Below are positions 10,068 through 20,112 of a stretch of DNA of 64,000 nucleotides, in pieces (positions within the stretch are counted from its first letter, which is position 1; each line of letters begins with the position of its first letter). The position numbers were made by a program, and so were the translations under genes. Under the pieces are notes generated by a model that searched no databases, was not told the DNA's origin, and worked only from the letters and a program-made list of their open reading frames with translations. The stretch is taken from assembly GCF_002982115.1 (NCBI RefSeq), contig NZ_CP019980.1, positions 4,100,001-4,164,000 on the forward strand, in the 5' to 3' direction. The stretch is from Lysinibacillus sphaericus. Its GTDB lineage: Bacteria > Bacillota > Bacilli > Bacillales_A > Planococcaceae.

Positions 10068-10202
10068 GAGTTGATGGTAGCGGAGACGTCGGCTTCTGCG
10101 GGAACGCACACAACGTAAGACGCGGGCATTCTGCGCGTTAGCGAGTGTTGCGGCTTACGTGTGTGCCCGCGGAAAGCGTCCGTTGTAGCACACATCAACA
10201 GC
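10068..10202. repeat. GC-rich palindromic repeat element
   Basis: A 135-bp imperfect inverted repeat. The left arm (GTTGATGGTAGCGGAGACG..., CTGCGGGAACGCACAC, ACGTAAG) mirrors the right arm (CTTACGTGTGTGCCCGCGG, AAAGCGTCCG, ATCAAC). It is clearly richer in G+C than its surroundings and has no coding frame. It resembles the dispersed palindromic elements seen in intergenic DNA of Bacillaceae. Confidence 0.7.
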
Positions 10203-10234
10203 ACTAGCATGCGCAACAAATAACACCTATGTAT

Positions 10235-10264
10235 AAAAAAACAGGCGGTGTTTGCCACTGCCTG
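10235..10264 (-). terminator. Intrinsic terminator of spo0F
   Basis: Minus-strand stem CAGGCAGTG/CACCGCCTG with one mismatch and GCAAA loop, followed by seven T residues, just beyond the spo0F stop codon. Confidence 0.85.
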
Positions 10265-10269
10265 CTTAA

Positions 10270-10629
10270 CTATGTTTTTAACGTTTTATTTACTTCGTCA
10301 CGCACTTCAAAAATATCAAATGGCTTCGTAAAATATCGAATTGCCCCTAATTCCAACGCCTCCTGAACAACATCTAATTCACCGTATGCTGTCATCATAA
10401 AGACAGGTAATTCAGGCCATTTCTCTTTTAAACGCTTTAAAATTTCTATGCCATCCATGCCAGGAATCTTCATGTCTAGCAATACACAGTCTATCGATTC
10501 TTCCTCTGCATAACGTAGTGCCTCAGCGCCATTCGCTGCTAAATATGTAACGTAACCTTCTTTTTTTAATACTTCATTTAATAGCAAACGAATTCCCTGC
10601 TGATCATCAACAATTAGTAATCGTTTCAC
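10270..10629 (-). CDS. spo0F: Sporulation phosphorelay response regulator Spo0F
   Basis: Single-domain receiver that takes phosphate from sporulation kinases and passes it through Spo0B to Spo0A. The family pattern is complete: the acidic pair in LLIVDDQQGIRLLLNEV, the phospho-acceptor Asp in VLLDMKIPGMDG, the Thr of MTAYGE and the Lys of TKPFD. A GTG start at 10627-10629 gives 119 residues and aligns with the Spo0F N-terminus; GGGCGGA lies seven bases upstream. The frame runs 13 codons further up to a TTG without a fitting RBS. Divergent from ywjG. Confidence 0.95.
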   Translation of the reverse strand: MKRLLIVDDQQGIRLLLNEVLKKEGYVTYLAANGAEALRYAEEESIDCVLLDMKIPGMDGIEILKRLKEKWPELPVFMMTAYGELDVVQEALELGAIRYFTKPFDIFEVRDEVNKTLKT

Positions 10630-10738
10630 ATTGCATTCCGCCCTTTTTGAATTATTATTCTTGCACAAAAAGATCTATATATGTAATATTCTCCTTTTAC
10701 AGCTTAATACCTTCTAGTATTATAAATTATCTACTCTT

Positions 10739-10767
10739 TTGCTTTATGCTTCACACATCCATATAAT
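10739..10767 (+). promoter_or_regulatory. Predicted sigma-A promoter of ywjG
   Basis: TTGCTT and a perfect TATAAT separated by 17 bp, 18 bp before the ywjG start codon region and its GAGGTGG ribosome binding site. Confidence 0.7.
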
Positions 10768-10785
10768 ATTGATTGAGGTGGAATC

Positions 10786-11313
10786 ATGTCAAAAATTCTA
10801 ACAACACAGTTGAGCGGATTATTACAAAGAATAACACAAAATGAAGAAGAAGCTATTGAAGAAACAGCACGATTACTTGCACAAGCTGCGATAGGCGAAG
10901 GCAATGTCTATTTTGCTTGCTTTGGTGAAATGCAAGTTGTCGAATTAAATGCACTTCAGGGTGTTGAGCGTTTTTCTAAGCTACTCCCTTGGACCGAGCA
11001 TACAGTCGTTAGCGAAGCAGATCGCATCTGTATTTTTACACGCAGTGCACATGATCAGGAAGCATTAGCCTTAGCACAAAAATTGAGTGCTCAATTTATA
11101 CCATTTGCAGCAGTGGCGAGTGAAGTAGCAAATAACGAAAATCCATTAGCCGATTTAGCGTATACATATATCTCTACTCGTATGCGCGGTGGTTTAATGC
11201 CTAATGATTTAGGTGAGCGTATTGTTGTACCGCATGCAATAGCTGCACTGTTCATTTATGAAGCTGTTAAAGTAATTTATGATGAAATGCTTGGCTTGGA
11301 TGAGGAACTATAA
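10786..11313 (+). CDS. ywjG: YwjG-like protein (DUF2529)
   Basis: A 175-residue soluble protein of unknown biochemical function, placed between spo0F and pyrG exactly as ywjG is in B. subtilis, and the only plus-strand gene of the first 36 kb. The sequence has a central segment resembling a sugar-phosphate-isomerase-like fold (alternating hydrophobic strands such as VYFACFGEMQVVEL and RICIFTRSAHD), but no catalytic motif I can name. GAGGTGG precedes the ATG. It shares a bidirectional terminator with pyrG. Confidence 0.85.
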   Translation: MSKILTTQLSGLLQRITQNEEEAIEETARLLAQAAIGEGNVYFACFGEMQVVELNALQGVERFSKLLPWTEHTVVSEADRICIFTRSAHDQEALALAQKLSAQFIPFAAVASEVANNENPLADLAYTYISTRMRGGLMPNDLGERIVVPHAIAALFIYEAVKVIYDEMLGLDEEL

Positions 11314-11349
11314 TCGTTTCTTAAATATGCACACAAAAAAGCTATAAAC

Positions 11350-11385
11350 AAAAGGATGTCTCGTCATAACGAGACATCCTTTTTA
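11350..11385. terminator. Bidirectional terminator between ywjG and pyrG
   Basis: Fourteen-bp stem AAAAGGATGTCTCG/CGAGACATCCTTTT with a six-base loop. T runs are present on both strands, serving both convergent genes. Confidence 0.92.
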
Positions 11386-11388
11386 GTA

Positions 11389-12981
11389 TTATTTAAATGT
11401 TGCACCAATGAAATCACGGAATAATGGTTGTGGACGGTTTGGACGTGACACGAACTCTGGGTGGAATTGGCATGCTACAAAGAAATTGTTTTCTGGTAGT
11501 TCAATGATTTCCACTAATTTTCCATCTGGGCTTGTTCCTGAGAACACAAGACCTTCTGCTTCCATTGCTTCACGGTATTCATTGTTAAATTCATAACGAT
11601 GACGGTGACGTTCATAGACAAGCTCTTTGCCATAAGCATCACTTGCTTTTGAGCCTTCTTTTAACTTACATGGATATAAACCTAAACGTAATGTTCCACC
11701 AATATCTACGCTATCGTTTTGATCTGGTAGGAAATCAATAATAGGATATTGTGTTTCTGCATCAAGCTCTGTAGAATGTGCTCCTTTTAAGCCTAGTACG
11801 TTACGAGCAAATTCAATTGTTGCTAATTGCATACCTAAGCAAATTCCTAAGAATGGTACATTATTCTCACGAGCATATTGCGTAGCTAAAATTTTGCCCT
11901 CAACCCCGCGATCACCAAAGCCACCAGGAACTAAAATAGCATCTGCACCTTTAAGTAACGATACAACATTATCAGCATCTACATGCTCTGCATTAATCCA
12001 ATCAATATCAATATCAGAGTTAAACGCATAACCTGCATGTTTTAACGCTTCTACTACTGAAATATAAGCATCTTGTAGCTCAACATATTTCCCTACTAAT
12101 GCCACTCTGCGTTTATTTGGTAAGCTCTTCACTTTTGCCACAAGGTCACGCCATTCTTCCATATCTGCCTCTGGCGCTTTAATGCCGAAATGATCAAGCA
12201 CGATATCATCGAAATCTTGTGCATGGAGATTTAAAGGTACTTCATATAAGTGCTCTGCATCACGAGATTCAATAATTTCATGAGGTTGTACGTCACAGAA
12301 CAATGCTAGTTTTTCTTTCATATCTTGTGGTACTTCTTGTTCTGTACGCACAACGATAATATTTGGTTGAATCCCTAAAGAACGTAATTCTTTAACAGAA
12401 TGTTGCGTTGGTTTTGTTTTTAATTCACCAGCAGCTTTAATGTAAGGAATTAGTGTACAGTGTACATACATGACATTGTTATGACCTAAGTTTGTTTTCA
12501 TTTGACGAATGGCTTCTAGGAATGGTAGTGATTCAATATCGCCTACCGTTCCCCCAACCTCTGTAATAACAACATCTGCGTTTGTTTCACGTCCAGCGCG
12601 TTGGATACGATCTTTAATTTCATTTGTAATATGAGGAATTACTTGGACTGTTCCACCGTTGTAATCACCACGACGTTCTTTTTGTAAAACAGATTGATAA
12701 ACGCGACCAGATGTCACAGTTGAATGTTTTCCTAGGTTAATGTCAATGAAGCGTTCATAGTGACCTAAGTCTAAGTCAGCCTCTGCACCATCATCTGTTA
12801 CAAATACCTCACCATGTTGATAAGGACTCATTGTACCTGGGTCGATATTGATATATGGGTCAAATTTTTGAATTGTAACTTCTAACCCACGGTTTTTTAA
12901 TAAACGTCCTAGAGATGCTGCAACAATCCCTTTTCCAAGTGATGACACTACCCCACCTGTTACAAAAATATACTTTGTCAT
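11389..12981 (-). CDS. pyrG: CTP synthase
   Basis: Makes CTP from UTP, ATP and glutamine. The 530 residues have the N-terminal synthase domain ([17 protein letters not shown] at the start; UTP/ATP sites such as [13 protein letters not shown]) and a C-terminal class I glutamine amidotransferase domain. In the latter, the nucleophile Cys381 lies in GICLGMQ and the His/Glu pair in FHPEF near 508. Control is likely by the GGGCUC-initiated leader and attenuator at 13532-13651. The distance from attenuator to start codon (about 550 bp) is unusually long. Confidence 0.98.
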   Translation of the reverse strand: MTKYIFVTGGVVSSLGKGIVAASLGRLLKNRGLEVTIQKFDPYINIDPGTMSPYQHGEVFVTDDGAEADLDLGHYERFIDINLGKHSTVTSGRVYQSVLQKERRGDYNGGTVQVIPHITNEIKDRIQRAGRETNADVVITEVGGTVGDIESLPFLEAIRQMKTNLGHNNVMYVHCTLIPYIKAAGELKTKPTQHSVKELRSLGIQPNIIVVRTEQEVPQDMKEKLALFCDVQPHEIIESRDAEHLYEVPLNLHAQDFDDIVLDHFGIKAPEADMEEWRDLVAKVKSLPNKRRVALVGKYVELQDAYISVVEALKHAGYAFNSDIDIDWINAEHVDADNVVSLLKGADAILVPGGFGDRGVEGKILATQYARENNVPFLGICLGMQLATIEFARNVLGLKGAHSTELDAETQYPIIDFLPDQNDSVDIGGTLRLGLYPCKLKEGSKASDAYGKELVYERHRHRYEFNNEYREAMEAEGLVFSGTSPDGKLVEIIELPENNFFVACQFHPEFVSRPNRPQPLFRDFIGATFK

Positions 12982-13531
12982 GAAAAATTCCTCCTTATGT
13001 TGTTCTAGATCTTGTTAGTAAAAAAAGTATATTGCGTCCATCCAATGTGTCACTTATGTTTACCGATTCGCCTAATTGCAGGAAGGTAATGTAAACGTTC
13101 AACACCGTTGTATGGACCTGAATAAGAAACATCTATGCTTTCCTATCCCTAAAATAAGAAAAGCCGAGAATGCCTACATAAGATGCAGTCAATTCGAAGC
13201 TGTAATCGTTTCTATCTCTTTTTTACTTTCCTTTTCTACATTGTCCTTCATCGTAAAGTGATTTTGCATTCCTCTCTTGTGAGCAATTTCATTATCCCTC
13301 CACTAGAAGCACTAACATATTCTCAGTCACCGATTTACTATACAGAAAGAATGTTCTGCAACATATAGCTTGCTATCCTTATCTATACGTATGGGAGTGC
13401 TTGACTGAATATTGATCAATTACTCTCTCGGCGTATGCGTCCAGATTTATTCAAACCTGCTAAAAAAGCGGATTTTAAAACTGTACCTTCTGCCAAGCCT
13501 TTAACTTAATTTAGCTTCCCAAAGTAAGTTA
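12982..13531. other. Long untranslated stretch of the pyrG leader
   Basis: About 550 bp between the pyrG attenuator and the pyrG start codon. No open frame with a credible start and ribosome binding site was found on either strand, and no second strong terminator. If the predicted promoter at 13623-13651 is the only one, this is transcribed leader; alternatively a second promoter lies here unseen. Confidence 0.4.
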
Positions 13532-13651
13532 AAAACAAAAAAAACGCCCCTCCTGCATAGGTTTGCAGGGGGAGCGTATTATATACACGGTCTTTCTCCT
13601 TTTTTTAAGGAGCCCAAGTAAAAGATTAAACGTAACCGTGATAGAAGTCAA
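13532..13651 (-). promoter_or_regulatory. pyrG promoter and reiterative-transcription attenuator
   Basis: Minus-strand TTGACT (13646-13651) and TAATCT (13623-13628) are 17 bp apart. The expected start is at 13615, where the transcript begins GGGCUCC. Some 40 nt on, a 14-bp terminator stem (13564-13577 with 13544-13557) carries CUCCCCCU in its 5' arm and is followed by eight T residues. In B. subtilis pyrG, low CTP makes RNA polymerase slip and add extra G residues at a GGGCUC start. The poly(G) then pairs with the C/U-rich arm and prevents termination. All of the required parts are present here. Confidence 0.88.
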
Positions 13652-13700
13652 GAATTTTTACTACATGTAAAAAAGTAAGAAAATTCAAAGCAAGTTAGTC

Positions 13701-14237
13701 TTACACTTCTTCCTCTTCTTCTTCTTCAAATTCTTCATCATCTTCAATGAAATCTTCATCTATTTCTTCATCAATATCTTCTATATCTTCTTCATCAAAG
13801 TCGATATCTTCTTTTTCTTCATCGATTTCTTCTTCAACAAATTCTTCATAGTCTTCATCGAAGTCAATTTCTTCTTCGTCCAAATCTTCCTCTATATCAT
13901 CTTCATCATCAAGAGCAGCTTTAGATTTTTTCTTATGTGTTTTCACAGAAGGAGCTGTTTCTTCTTCGATTTGTTCAACTTTAAACCATTCACGTAAGCC
14001 CCAACCAGTTTCTTGATTGAATAAGAAACGTCCATCAATGTTCATATCTGTGTAAAATTGTAGTAAGCGTGATTTTATTTCTTCATCGCTATAGCCAACA
14101 AGCTCTTTAATAATTGTAAGCAGGTCATTAAATGACACTGAAGCACGTTTTTCTGTTAAAATTGCATAAGCTAAGTTAATTAACGATTCTTCCGCTAATT
14201 GTTCCTTTGTCATTTCACGAAAATTCAATTCGTGCAC
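13701..14237 (-). CDS. rpoE: RNA polymerase delta subunit RpoE
   Basis: Gram-positive RNA polymerase accessory subunit that helps recycle polymerase and sharpen promoter selection. The 178 residues show the folded N-terminal HARE-HTH domain (to about 90, with FYTDMNIDGRFL) and a disordered, extremely acidic C-terminus made almost only of Glu, Asp and Ile/Phe. The start is a GTG with AGGAAGG immediately upstream. Next to pyrG as in B. subtilis. Confidence 0.97.
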   Translation of the reverse strand: MHELNFREMTKEQLAEESLINLAYAILTEKRASVSFNDLLTIIKELVGYSDEEIKSRLLQFYTDMNIDGRFLFNQETGWGLREWFKVEQIEEETAPSVKTHKKKSKAALDDEDDIEEDLDEEEIDFDEDYEEFVEEEIDEEKEDIDFDEEDIEDIDEEIDEDFIEDDEEFEEEEEEEV

Positions 14238-14382
14238 TTCCTTCCTCTCATCACAATGGACGTTTTAAAATTAAATAGTGCTTTATTTTCGGAGCGCAGC
14301 TAAAAAAGACCGCACAAAAGTAACTTTCCATACCATAAGCATAATACCCATTATATACAATGTTTTAGTCTCTTTGCTACCT

Positions 14383-14541
14383 TCAATTACTGTTTTTTAT
14401 ATTACACATTTTTTTTATCCCTAGAAAAAACAAATATATCGATAATAAAAGTAAAGGAATAGCGCCAATTTGCTTATTATACAGGAAAATGACTCCTAAT
14501 ACTAAAGCTAAAACAATAATGTAGTGAATTATTGATTTCAT
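14383..14541 (-). CDS. Small two-segment membrane protein (52 residues), hypothetical
   Basis: An open frame too short for routine gene calls. It begins MKSIIHYIIVLALVLG, is strongly hydrophobic (segments about 5-20 and 26-41), has a basic loop between them and a lysine/asparagine-rich tail. A purine-rich AGGGGGG lies about 11 bases before the ATG, and a second GGAGG abuts it. It sits alone between the icmF terminator and rpoE, in the same direction. The composition argues for a real membrane peptide, but I recognise no family. Confidence 0.5.
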   Translation of the reverse strand: MKSIIHYIIVLALVLGVIFLYNKQIGAIPLLLLSIYLFFLGIKKMCNIKNSN

Positions 14542-14581
14542 CCTCCGCTGCGCCCCCCTCTTTTTTACATTTCTATTATAA

Positions 14582-14620
14582 CGAAAATAAAAAGAAGTGC
14601 CTAATCGTATGACTAGACAC
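14582..14620 (-). terminator. Probable terminator of icmF
   Basis: Minus-strand stem GTGTCTA/TAGGCAC (one G-U pair) followed by TTCTTTTTATTTT, about 70 bp beyond the icmF stop. Confidence 0.6.
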
Positions 14621-14691
14621 TAAAAAATTAGCAGTTTTTCGGATAGACTAGCATTGCCGTTCCTCATTAAGCAAATTCACAGTCTTTTGTT

Positions 14692-17600
14692 TTACATATT
14701 GCGACGGAATTGTCCTCCGACTTCATATAAAGCCTTTGTAATTTGTCCTAGACTCGCTACTTTTACAGTTTCCATTAGCTCTTCGAAAATATTGCCATTG
14801 TTTACAGCTACCTCTTGTAAGCGGGCTATCGCTGCTTCTGTTGCCCCCTCATGCTGTTGCCAGAATAACTGTAAATTGCGAATTTGTGTTTCTTTTTCTT
14901 CTGATGACGCACGAGCAATTTCCATATTATCAATCGCATCATCTGTAGGCGGATTCGGGTTTAAGTATGTGTTAACACCGATGATTGGTAATTCACCTGA
15001 ATGCTTTAACATTTCATAATGCATCGATTCTTCTTGAATTTTACCGCGTTGATATTGGGTTTCCATCGCACCCAGTACACCGCCACGATCATTAATACGA
15101 TCAAACTCTTCTAACACAGCTTCCTCTACTAAATCCGTCAATTCCTCTACGATAAATGCACCTTGTAATGGATTTTCATTTTTCGCTAAGCCATGTTCTT
15201 TTGTAATAATCATTTGTATTGCCATTGCCCGTCTTACTGATTCCTCTGTTGGCGTAGTAATGGCTTCATCATATGCATTTGTATGCAAAGAGTTACAATT
15301 ATCTTGCAATGCCATAAGTGCCTGTAATGTTGTTCGAATATCATTAAAATCTATTTCTTGAGCATGCAAACTTCGCCCAGAAGTTTGGATATGATATTTA
15401 AGCTTTTGTGCACGGTCATTTGCACCGTATTTATCACGCATGACAACTGCCCAAATACGACGTGCTACACGGCCAATTACTGTATACTCCGGATCTAAAC
15501 CGTTTGAGAAGAAGAATGATAAATTTGGTGCGAAATCATCAATATTCATACCTCGGCTTAAATAATATTCAACATACGTAAAGCCGTTTGCAAGTGTAAA
15601 TGCTAGCTGTGAAATTGGGTTCGCTCCTGCTTCTGCAATATGATAGCCCGAAATAGAGACAGAATAGTAGTTACGCACTTTTTTGTCGATAAAATATTGT
15701 TGAATATCGCCCATCATGCGAAGCGCAAATTCCGTAGAGAAAATACATGTATTTTGCCCTTGATCTTCTTTTAAAATATCAGCCTGTACTGTACCACGCA
15801 CAACCTGCAATGTTTTCTCACGCGTCTCTGTAAATTCTTCAACTGTTAATGGTCTTCCTAGTTCTTTTTCTCGTAATTGAACTTGTTGTTCAATAGCTGT
15901 ATTCATAAACATCGCCAAAATAATTGGCGCTGGTCCATTAATTGTCATAGATACAGAGGTTGAAGGTGCACAAAGGTCAAAGCCTGCATAGAGCTTTTTC
16001 ATATCCTCAAGCGTACAAATAGAGACGCCTGATTCACCAACTTTACCGTAAATATCCGGACGGTAATCAGGATCCTCGCCATAGAGCGTTACCGAGTCAA
16101 ACGCGGTTGATAAACGTTTCGCATCATCATCTTTCGATAAATAGTGGAAGCGTTTATTTGTACGTTCTGGCGTACCCTCGCCGGCAAATTGTCGTTTCGG
16201 ATCCTCTCCTTCACGCTTGAACTGGAATACACCTGCTGTATAAGGGAATTCTCCTGGTACATTTTCACGATATACCCAACGTAAAATTTCACCGTAGTCC
16301 ACAAACTTCGGCAGTACAACTTTCGGTATTTTTGTGCCTGAAAGACTCGTTGTCGTTAAAATTGTACGAATTTCCTTATCGCGCACTTTGGTTACAAACT
16401 CATCCCCAGCATAAGCTTGTTTCAATGCTTGCCAATTATCTAAAATACGCTTCGATTCTGCTGTTAATTCATCTCGTACACCTTCCGCTAAAGAAGTAAG
16501 TGATGCAACAAGGGCATCATCTGGCGCCTTTTCCATTACTGCTGCGATGGCACCTTCTAATTGGAATAAGCGACGAGCAAATGCAACCTGCTGCTCTGTT
16601 TTTTTATGATAGCCACGCACTGTATCAGTTATTTCACGAAGATAATAGCGACGATCATTCGGAATAATAACATCCTGCTTTTGCGTTTTGGCAAATTGTT
16701 CATAACCTGTTTCCCAATCGCTTCCTGTTTTTTGGTTAATAATCTGAACCAATGCAGCAAATAACGCATTCGTTCCTTTATCATTAAATTGACTGGCAAT
16801 CGTGCCGTAAACAGGCATTTTATCGATTGGTTCATCCCAAAGCTCTCGAGAACGTTGGTATTGCTTCTGTACTTGACGTAGTGCATCTTCTGAGCCTTTT
16901 CGTTCAAATTTATTGATGGCAATGACATCAGCAAAATCAATCATATCGATTTTCTCAAGCTGTGTCGGTGCTCCAAATTCGCTCGTCATTACATACATGG
17001 ATAAATCAGTGAATTTTGTAATTTCTGCATCGCCTTGACCAATACCACTCGTTTCAACGATGATTAAATCATAGCCTGCCACACGTACAACATCCAATAC
17101 ATCGCCAATAGAAGCCGAAAGCTCCGTACGAGAACCACGTGTTGCTAAACTTCGCATATAGACACGATTATTGAAAATAGCATTCATACGAATACGATCT
17201 CCAAGTAAAGCGCCACCTGTTTTTTGCTTTGTTGGATCCACCGATAAAATTGCTACACGCTTTTCTGGGAATTCTTTTAAAAAACGACGGATAAGCTCAT
17301 CCGTTAAAGAGGATTTACCAGCACCACCTGTACCTGTAATCCCTAAAATCGGTGTTCCTTTTGAGCGCTTACGTGCTTCCTCTAGCATTCTTTTCGTTTC
17401 TTCATCGTTATTCGATTCAGCTGCGGTTATTAAATTTGCTAAAATTTCTGGTGTTTCAGTTGTTAAAGCATCTAGCTTTTCTAAATAGTCACCAGTTGCA
17501 GTTGGAAAATCTGTACCTTTAATTTGCTCATTAATCATACCTTGCAGCCCTAATACACGACCATCTTCTGGTGAGAAAATACCTGCAACGCCGTAAGCAT

Positions 17601-17940
17601 GTAATTCTTTAATTTCACGAGGCAAGATTACACCGCCACCGCCGCCGTATATTTTAATATGCGGTGCACCTTTCTCACGCAGTAAATCATACATATATTT
17701 AAAGTATTCCATATGGCCGCCTTGATAAGAAGATACAGCAATGCCTTGTGCATCCTCTTGAATCGCAGCATTGACGACTTCTTCTACAGAGCGATTATGT
17801 CCCAAATGAATGACTTCCACACCGCTCGATTGTAAAATCCGTCGCATAATATTGACCGAAGCATCATGACCATCAAAAAGACTTGATGCTGTAACAAAAC
17901 GTACGTGATTTTTTGGACGATACACTTCTACCTTTGTCAT
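14692..17940 (-). CDS. icmF: Fused isobutyryl-CoA mutase (IcmF)
   Basis: Adenosylcobalamin-dependent interconversion of isobutyryl-CoA and n-butyryl-CoA, with a built-in GTPase chaperone. The 1,082 residues show three parts in order. First is a B12-binding domain with the DGHDAS base-off histidine motif (His25). Second is a MeaB-like G domain with P-loop GTGGAGKSS (202-210). Third is a C-terminal mutase barrel, from about residue 560, including [10 protein letters not shown] and the substrate segment [12 protein letters not shown]. This order is diagnostic of IcmF rather than methylmalonyl-CoA mutase, which lacks the internal G domain. It lies next to the fatty-acid breakdown genes and near cobalamin uptake and adenosylation genes, which supply its cofactor. 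Confidence 0.96.
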   Translation of the reverse strand: MTKVEVYRPKNHVRFVTASSLFDGHDASVNIMRRILQSSGVEVIHLGHNRSVEEVVNAAIQEDAQGIAVSSYQGGHMEYFKYMYDLLREKGAPHIKIYGGGGGVILPREIKELHAYGVAGIFSPEDGRVLGLQGMINEQIKGTDFPTATGDYLEKLDALTTETPEILANLITAAESNNDEETKRMLEEARKRSKGTPILGITGTGGAGKSSLTDELIRRFLKEFPEKRVAILSVDPTKQKTGGALLGDRIRMNAIFNNRVYMRSLATRGSRTELSASIGDVLDVVRVAGYDLIIVETSGIGQGDAEITKFTDLSMYVMTSEFGAPTQLEKIDMIDFADVIAINKFERKGSEDALRQVQKQYQRSRELWDEPIDKMPVYGTIASQFNDKGTNALFAALVQIINQKTGSDWETGYEQFAKTQKQDVIIPNDRRYYLREITDTVRGYHKKTEQQVAFARRLFQLEGAIAAVMEKAPDDALVASLTSLAEGVRDELTAESKRILDNWQALKQAYAGDEFVTKVRDKEIRTILTTTSLSGTKIPKVVLPKFVDYGEILRWVYRENVPGEFPYTAGVFQFKREGEDPKRQFAGEGTPERTNKRFHYLSKDDDAKRLSTAFDSVTLYGEDPDYRPDIYGKVGESGVSICTLEDMKKLYAGFDLCAPSTSVSMTINGPAPIILAMFMNTAIEQQVQLREKELGRPLTVEEFTETREKTLQVVRGTVQADILKEDQGQNTCIFSTEFALRMMGDIQQYFIDKKVRNYYSVSISGYHIAEAGANPISQLAFTLANGFTYVEYYLSRGMNIDDFAPNLSFFFSNGLDPEYTVIGRVARRIWAVVMRDKYGANDRAQKLKYHIQTSGRSLHAQEIDFNDIRTTLQALMALQDNCNSLHTNAYDEAITTPTEESVRRAMAIQMIITKEHGLAKNENPLQGAFIVEELTDLVEEAVLEEFDRINDRGGVLGAMETQYQRGKIQEESMHYEMLKHSGELPIIGVNTYLNPNPPTDDAIDNMEIARASSEEKETQIRNLQLFWQQHEGATEAAIARLQEVAVNNGNIFEELMETVKVASLGQITKALYEVGGQFRRNM

Positions 17941-18173
17941 ATGAAACCCCTACTTTCTCCCCTTAGTAAATCTTTTCATCAATGTTTGCAATGATTTCAT
18001 CATTTAAAAAGTACAAACACAGAACAATTTTGCTTCGTACCGATGCTTTGCTAGCAAGCAGTGAATCACTGTTAAATGCCAGCTTCCGACTCGTTCAAAT
18101 GAAAAATCGACACATTGTATGGGCTTCTTGAGCCTAGTGAAATACCATCAGCTCTGCGCCATACGCCATTATG

Positions 18174-18215
18174 AAAAAAATCGGTAATTGCAATGTCGCA
18201 TTATGCAATTACCGA
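18174..18215 (-). terminator. Intrinsic terminator after the tetR gene
   Basis: Perfect 12-bp stem TCGGTAATTGCA/TGCAATTACCGA, followed by seven T residues on the minus strand, 20 bp beyond the regulator's stop codon. It closes the acyl-CoA operon. Confidence 0.9.
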
Positions 18216-18234
18216 CAAACCCCTTTGGAACTTA

Positions 18235-18867
18235 TTAAAACCCCTTAATGCCTGAAATGAACAATGTTGTTTGCATTTCAATATACTCGTCAAGCGTATG
18301 TTGACGGTGAAGCGCCCATTTGCGGAACGCCCAGCTTTGACCTTGAACAACTAAATTATTTGCTGCTAAATGAATTTGCTGATCAGTCATTGTTAGTTCC
18401 CCTGACTGTACGCACCGTTTTAACAATCGTTCAAAAGTGGCAACCATCTCAAACTCTTTACTAAAAACATAACGCTGTGCTTCTTTGGATAATGATTTCG
18501 TTTCCTGATACATGATTGTTAATTCATCTACCATGCTATCGATTTGTAAAAAATACTCACGAATCATTTCTTTTAACTCTTCTATCGTTCCTGCCTTTAT
18601 CTCATAGCTTGATAGACGTTCCATCGCATGGTGGTAGATGCTATCACAAACGAGGTATAGTACATCTTCTTTTGTACGAATATATTCATATAATGTACCG
18701 ATACTAAAACCTGCTGCTTTAGCGATTTCTCTTGTAGTAGCACGATGGAATCCTTTTTCTTTAAATAATTTAATAGCACCTTGAATCATTTGTTCTCGGC
18801 GAATGGCAATGAGATTTTCGTCTTTCACGGTTGACTGGACTTGGGGTCTTTTGTTCTTTTCTGTCAT
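18235..18867 (-). CDS. TetR-family regulator of the acyl-CoA operon
   Basis: A 210-residue TetR repressor. The helix-turn-helix domain spans about 25-70, with the typical REIAKAAGFSIGTLYEYIRTKEDVLY motif region. The C-terminal ligand domain is family-variable. It starts three bases after the acdA stop codon, so it is probably the last gene of that operon. By position and family it likely senses acyl-CoA, like B. subtilis FadR, and could act at the shared TGAAYGCTCRCTC sites near 23.56 and 26.05 kb; this is inference. Confidence 0.85.
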   Translation of the reverse strand: MTEKNKRPQVQSTVKDENLIAIRREQMIQGAIKLFKEKGFHRATTREIAKAAGFSIGTLYEYIRTKEDVLYLVCDSIYHHAMERLSSYEIKAGTIEELKEMIREYFLQIDSMVDELTIMYQETKSLSKEAQRYVFSKEFEMVATFERLLKRCVQSGELTMTDQQIHLAANNLVVQGQSWAFRKWALHRQHTLDEYIEMQTTLFISGIKGF

Positions 18868-18870
18868 AAA

Positions 18871-20007
18871 TTATTTCGTCAACATACGCGAGATAACAAG
18901 ACGTTGAATCTCTTGTGTACCTTCGTAAATTTGAGTGATTTTCGCATCACGCATAAAGCGTTCTACTGGATAATCTTTCGTGTAACCATAACCACCAAAG
19001 ACTTGAACTGCCTCAGTTGTGACGCTCATTGCTGTATCACCAGCCATTAACTTTGCCATTGCCGATGCCTTACCGTAAGGAAGATTGTTTGTCTCTAACC
19101 AAGCAGCTTGGTATGTAAGCAGACGAGATGCTTCAATTTGCGTTGCCATATCCGCTAATTTAAAGGACACACCTTGGTTTGCAGTAATTGGCTTACCGAA
19201 TTGTACACGCTCTTTGGCATATTCAACCGCAGCATCTAAAGCACCTTGCGCAATTCCTACTGCTTGAGCTGCAATGCCGTTACGTCCACCATCAAGTGTT
19301 GTCATTGCAATTTTAAAGCCGTCTCCTTCAGCCCCAAGTAAGTTTTCTTTTGGTACACGGCAGTTATCGAAAATAATTTCTGTTGTCGGTGATGAACGAA
19401 TCCCTAGTTTTTTCTCCTTTTTACCGACTGAAAAACCTGCAAAACCTGCTTCAACGATAAAAGCGGACGTGCCGTTTTTCGCTTCTGGGTCTGTTACTGC
19501 AAATACGATATATGTATCTGCTACGCCACCGTTTGTAATAAAAATCTTTGAACCATTTAGAATATAATCATCGCCATCGCGTTTTGCATACGTTCTCATA
19601 CCACCAGCATCCGAACCAGAACCTGGCTCTGTTAAACCATAAGCACCGATATGTTTGCCTTCTGCCATTGGTCGCAGGTACTTTTGTTTTTGTTCTTCAG
19701 TACCAAATTTATATAGCGGCCAACCTGCTAAAGAAGTATGAGCAGATAATGTTACCCCTGTCGAAGCACATACACGAGATAATTCTTCAACAGCAATGAC
19801 ATAGGCAAGGTAGTCAAAGCCTGCACCACCATATTCTTCTGGCCACGGAATACCTGTTAAGCCTAATTCAGCCATCTTATCAAAAATGGCACGATCAAAT
19901 TCTTCATTTTCATCGCGTTCTGCGGCTGTTGGTGCTACCTCATTTAAAGCAAAGTCGCGAATCATTTCACGTAATTGTTCATGTTCTTCTGTTAATTGAA
20001 AGTTCAT
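18871..20007 (-). CDS. acdA: Acyl-CoA dehydrogenase AcdA
   Basis: FAD enzyme that introduces the alpha-beta double bond in acyl-CoA, feeding electrons to ETF. The 378 residues match the family length and closely resemble B. subtilis AcdA from the first residues ([14 protein letters not shown]) through [16 protein letters not shown] (flavin/substrate contact). The catalytic Glu lies in [13 protein letters not shown] at the C-terminus. Its place in the rpoE-acdA-fadF neighbourhood is also conserved. Substrate chain length cannot be read from the sequence. Confidence 0.94.
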   Translation of the reverse strand: MNFQLTEEHEQLREMIRDFALNEVAPTAAERDENEEFDRAIFDKMAELGLTGIPWPEEYGGAGFDYLAYVIAVEELSRVCASTGVTLSAHTSLAGWPLYKFGTEEQKQKYLRPMAEGKHIGAYGLTEPGSGSDAGGMRTYAKRDGDDYILNGSKIFITNGGVADTYIVFAVTDPEAKNGTSAFIVEAGFAGFSVGKKEKKLGIRSSPTTEIIFDNCRVPKENLLGAEGDGFKIAMTTLDGGRNGIAAQAVGIAQGALDAAVEYAKERVQFGKPITANQGVSFKLADMATQIEASRLLTYQAAWLETNNLPYGKASAMAKLMAGDTAMSVTTEAVQVFGGYGYTKDYPVERFMRDAKITQIYEGTQEIQRLVISRMLTK

Positions 20008-20112
20008 TGTCCATTTCCCCTTTAATTTTAATGAAGTTCGCCTGTTCCTTTATTGAATTGCCTATAAATACGTGTGCATAAACTAAATTCTTTTACGAAT
20101 GTTGGCACTCTA

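Noticed and set aside
10061-10258. Minus-strand frame of 65 codons
   Set aside because: It is a chance frame through the palindromic repeat and spo0F terminator.
12982-13531. Short plus-strand open frames (for example 13076-13261 and 13183-13368)
   Set aside because: No ribosome binding site, low-complexity composition and lie in the pyrG leader; no sign of coding.
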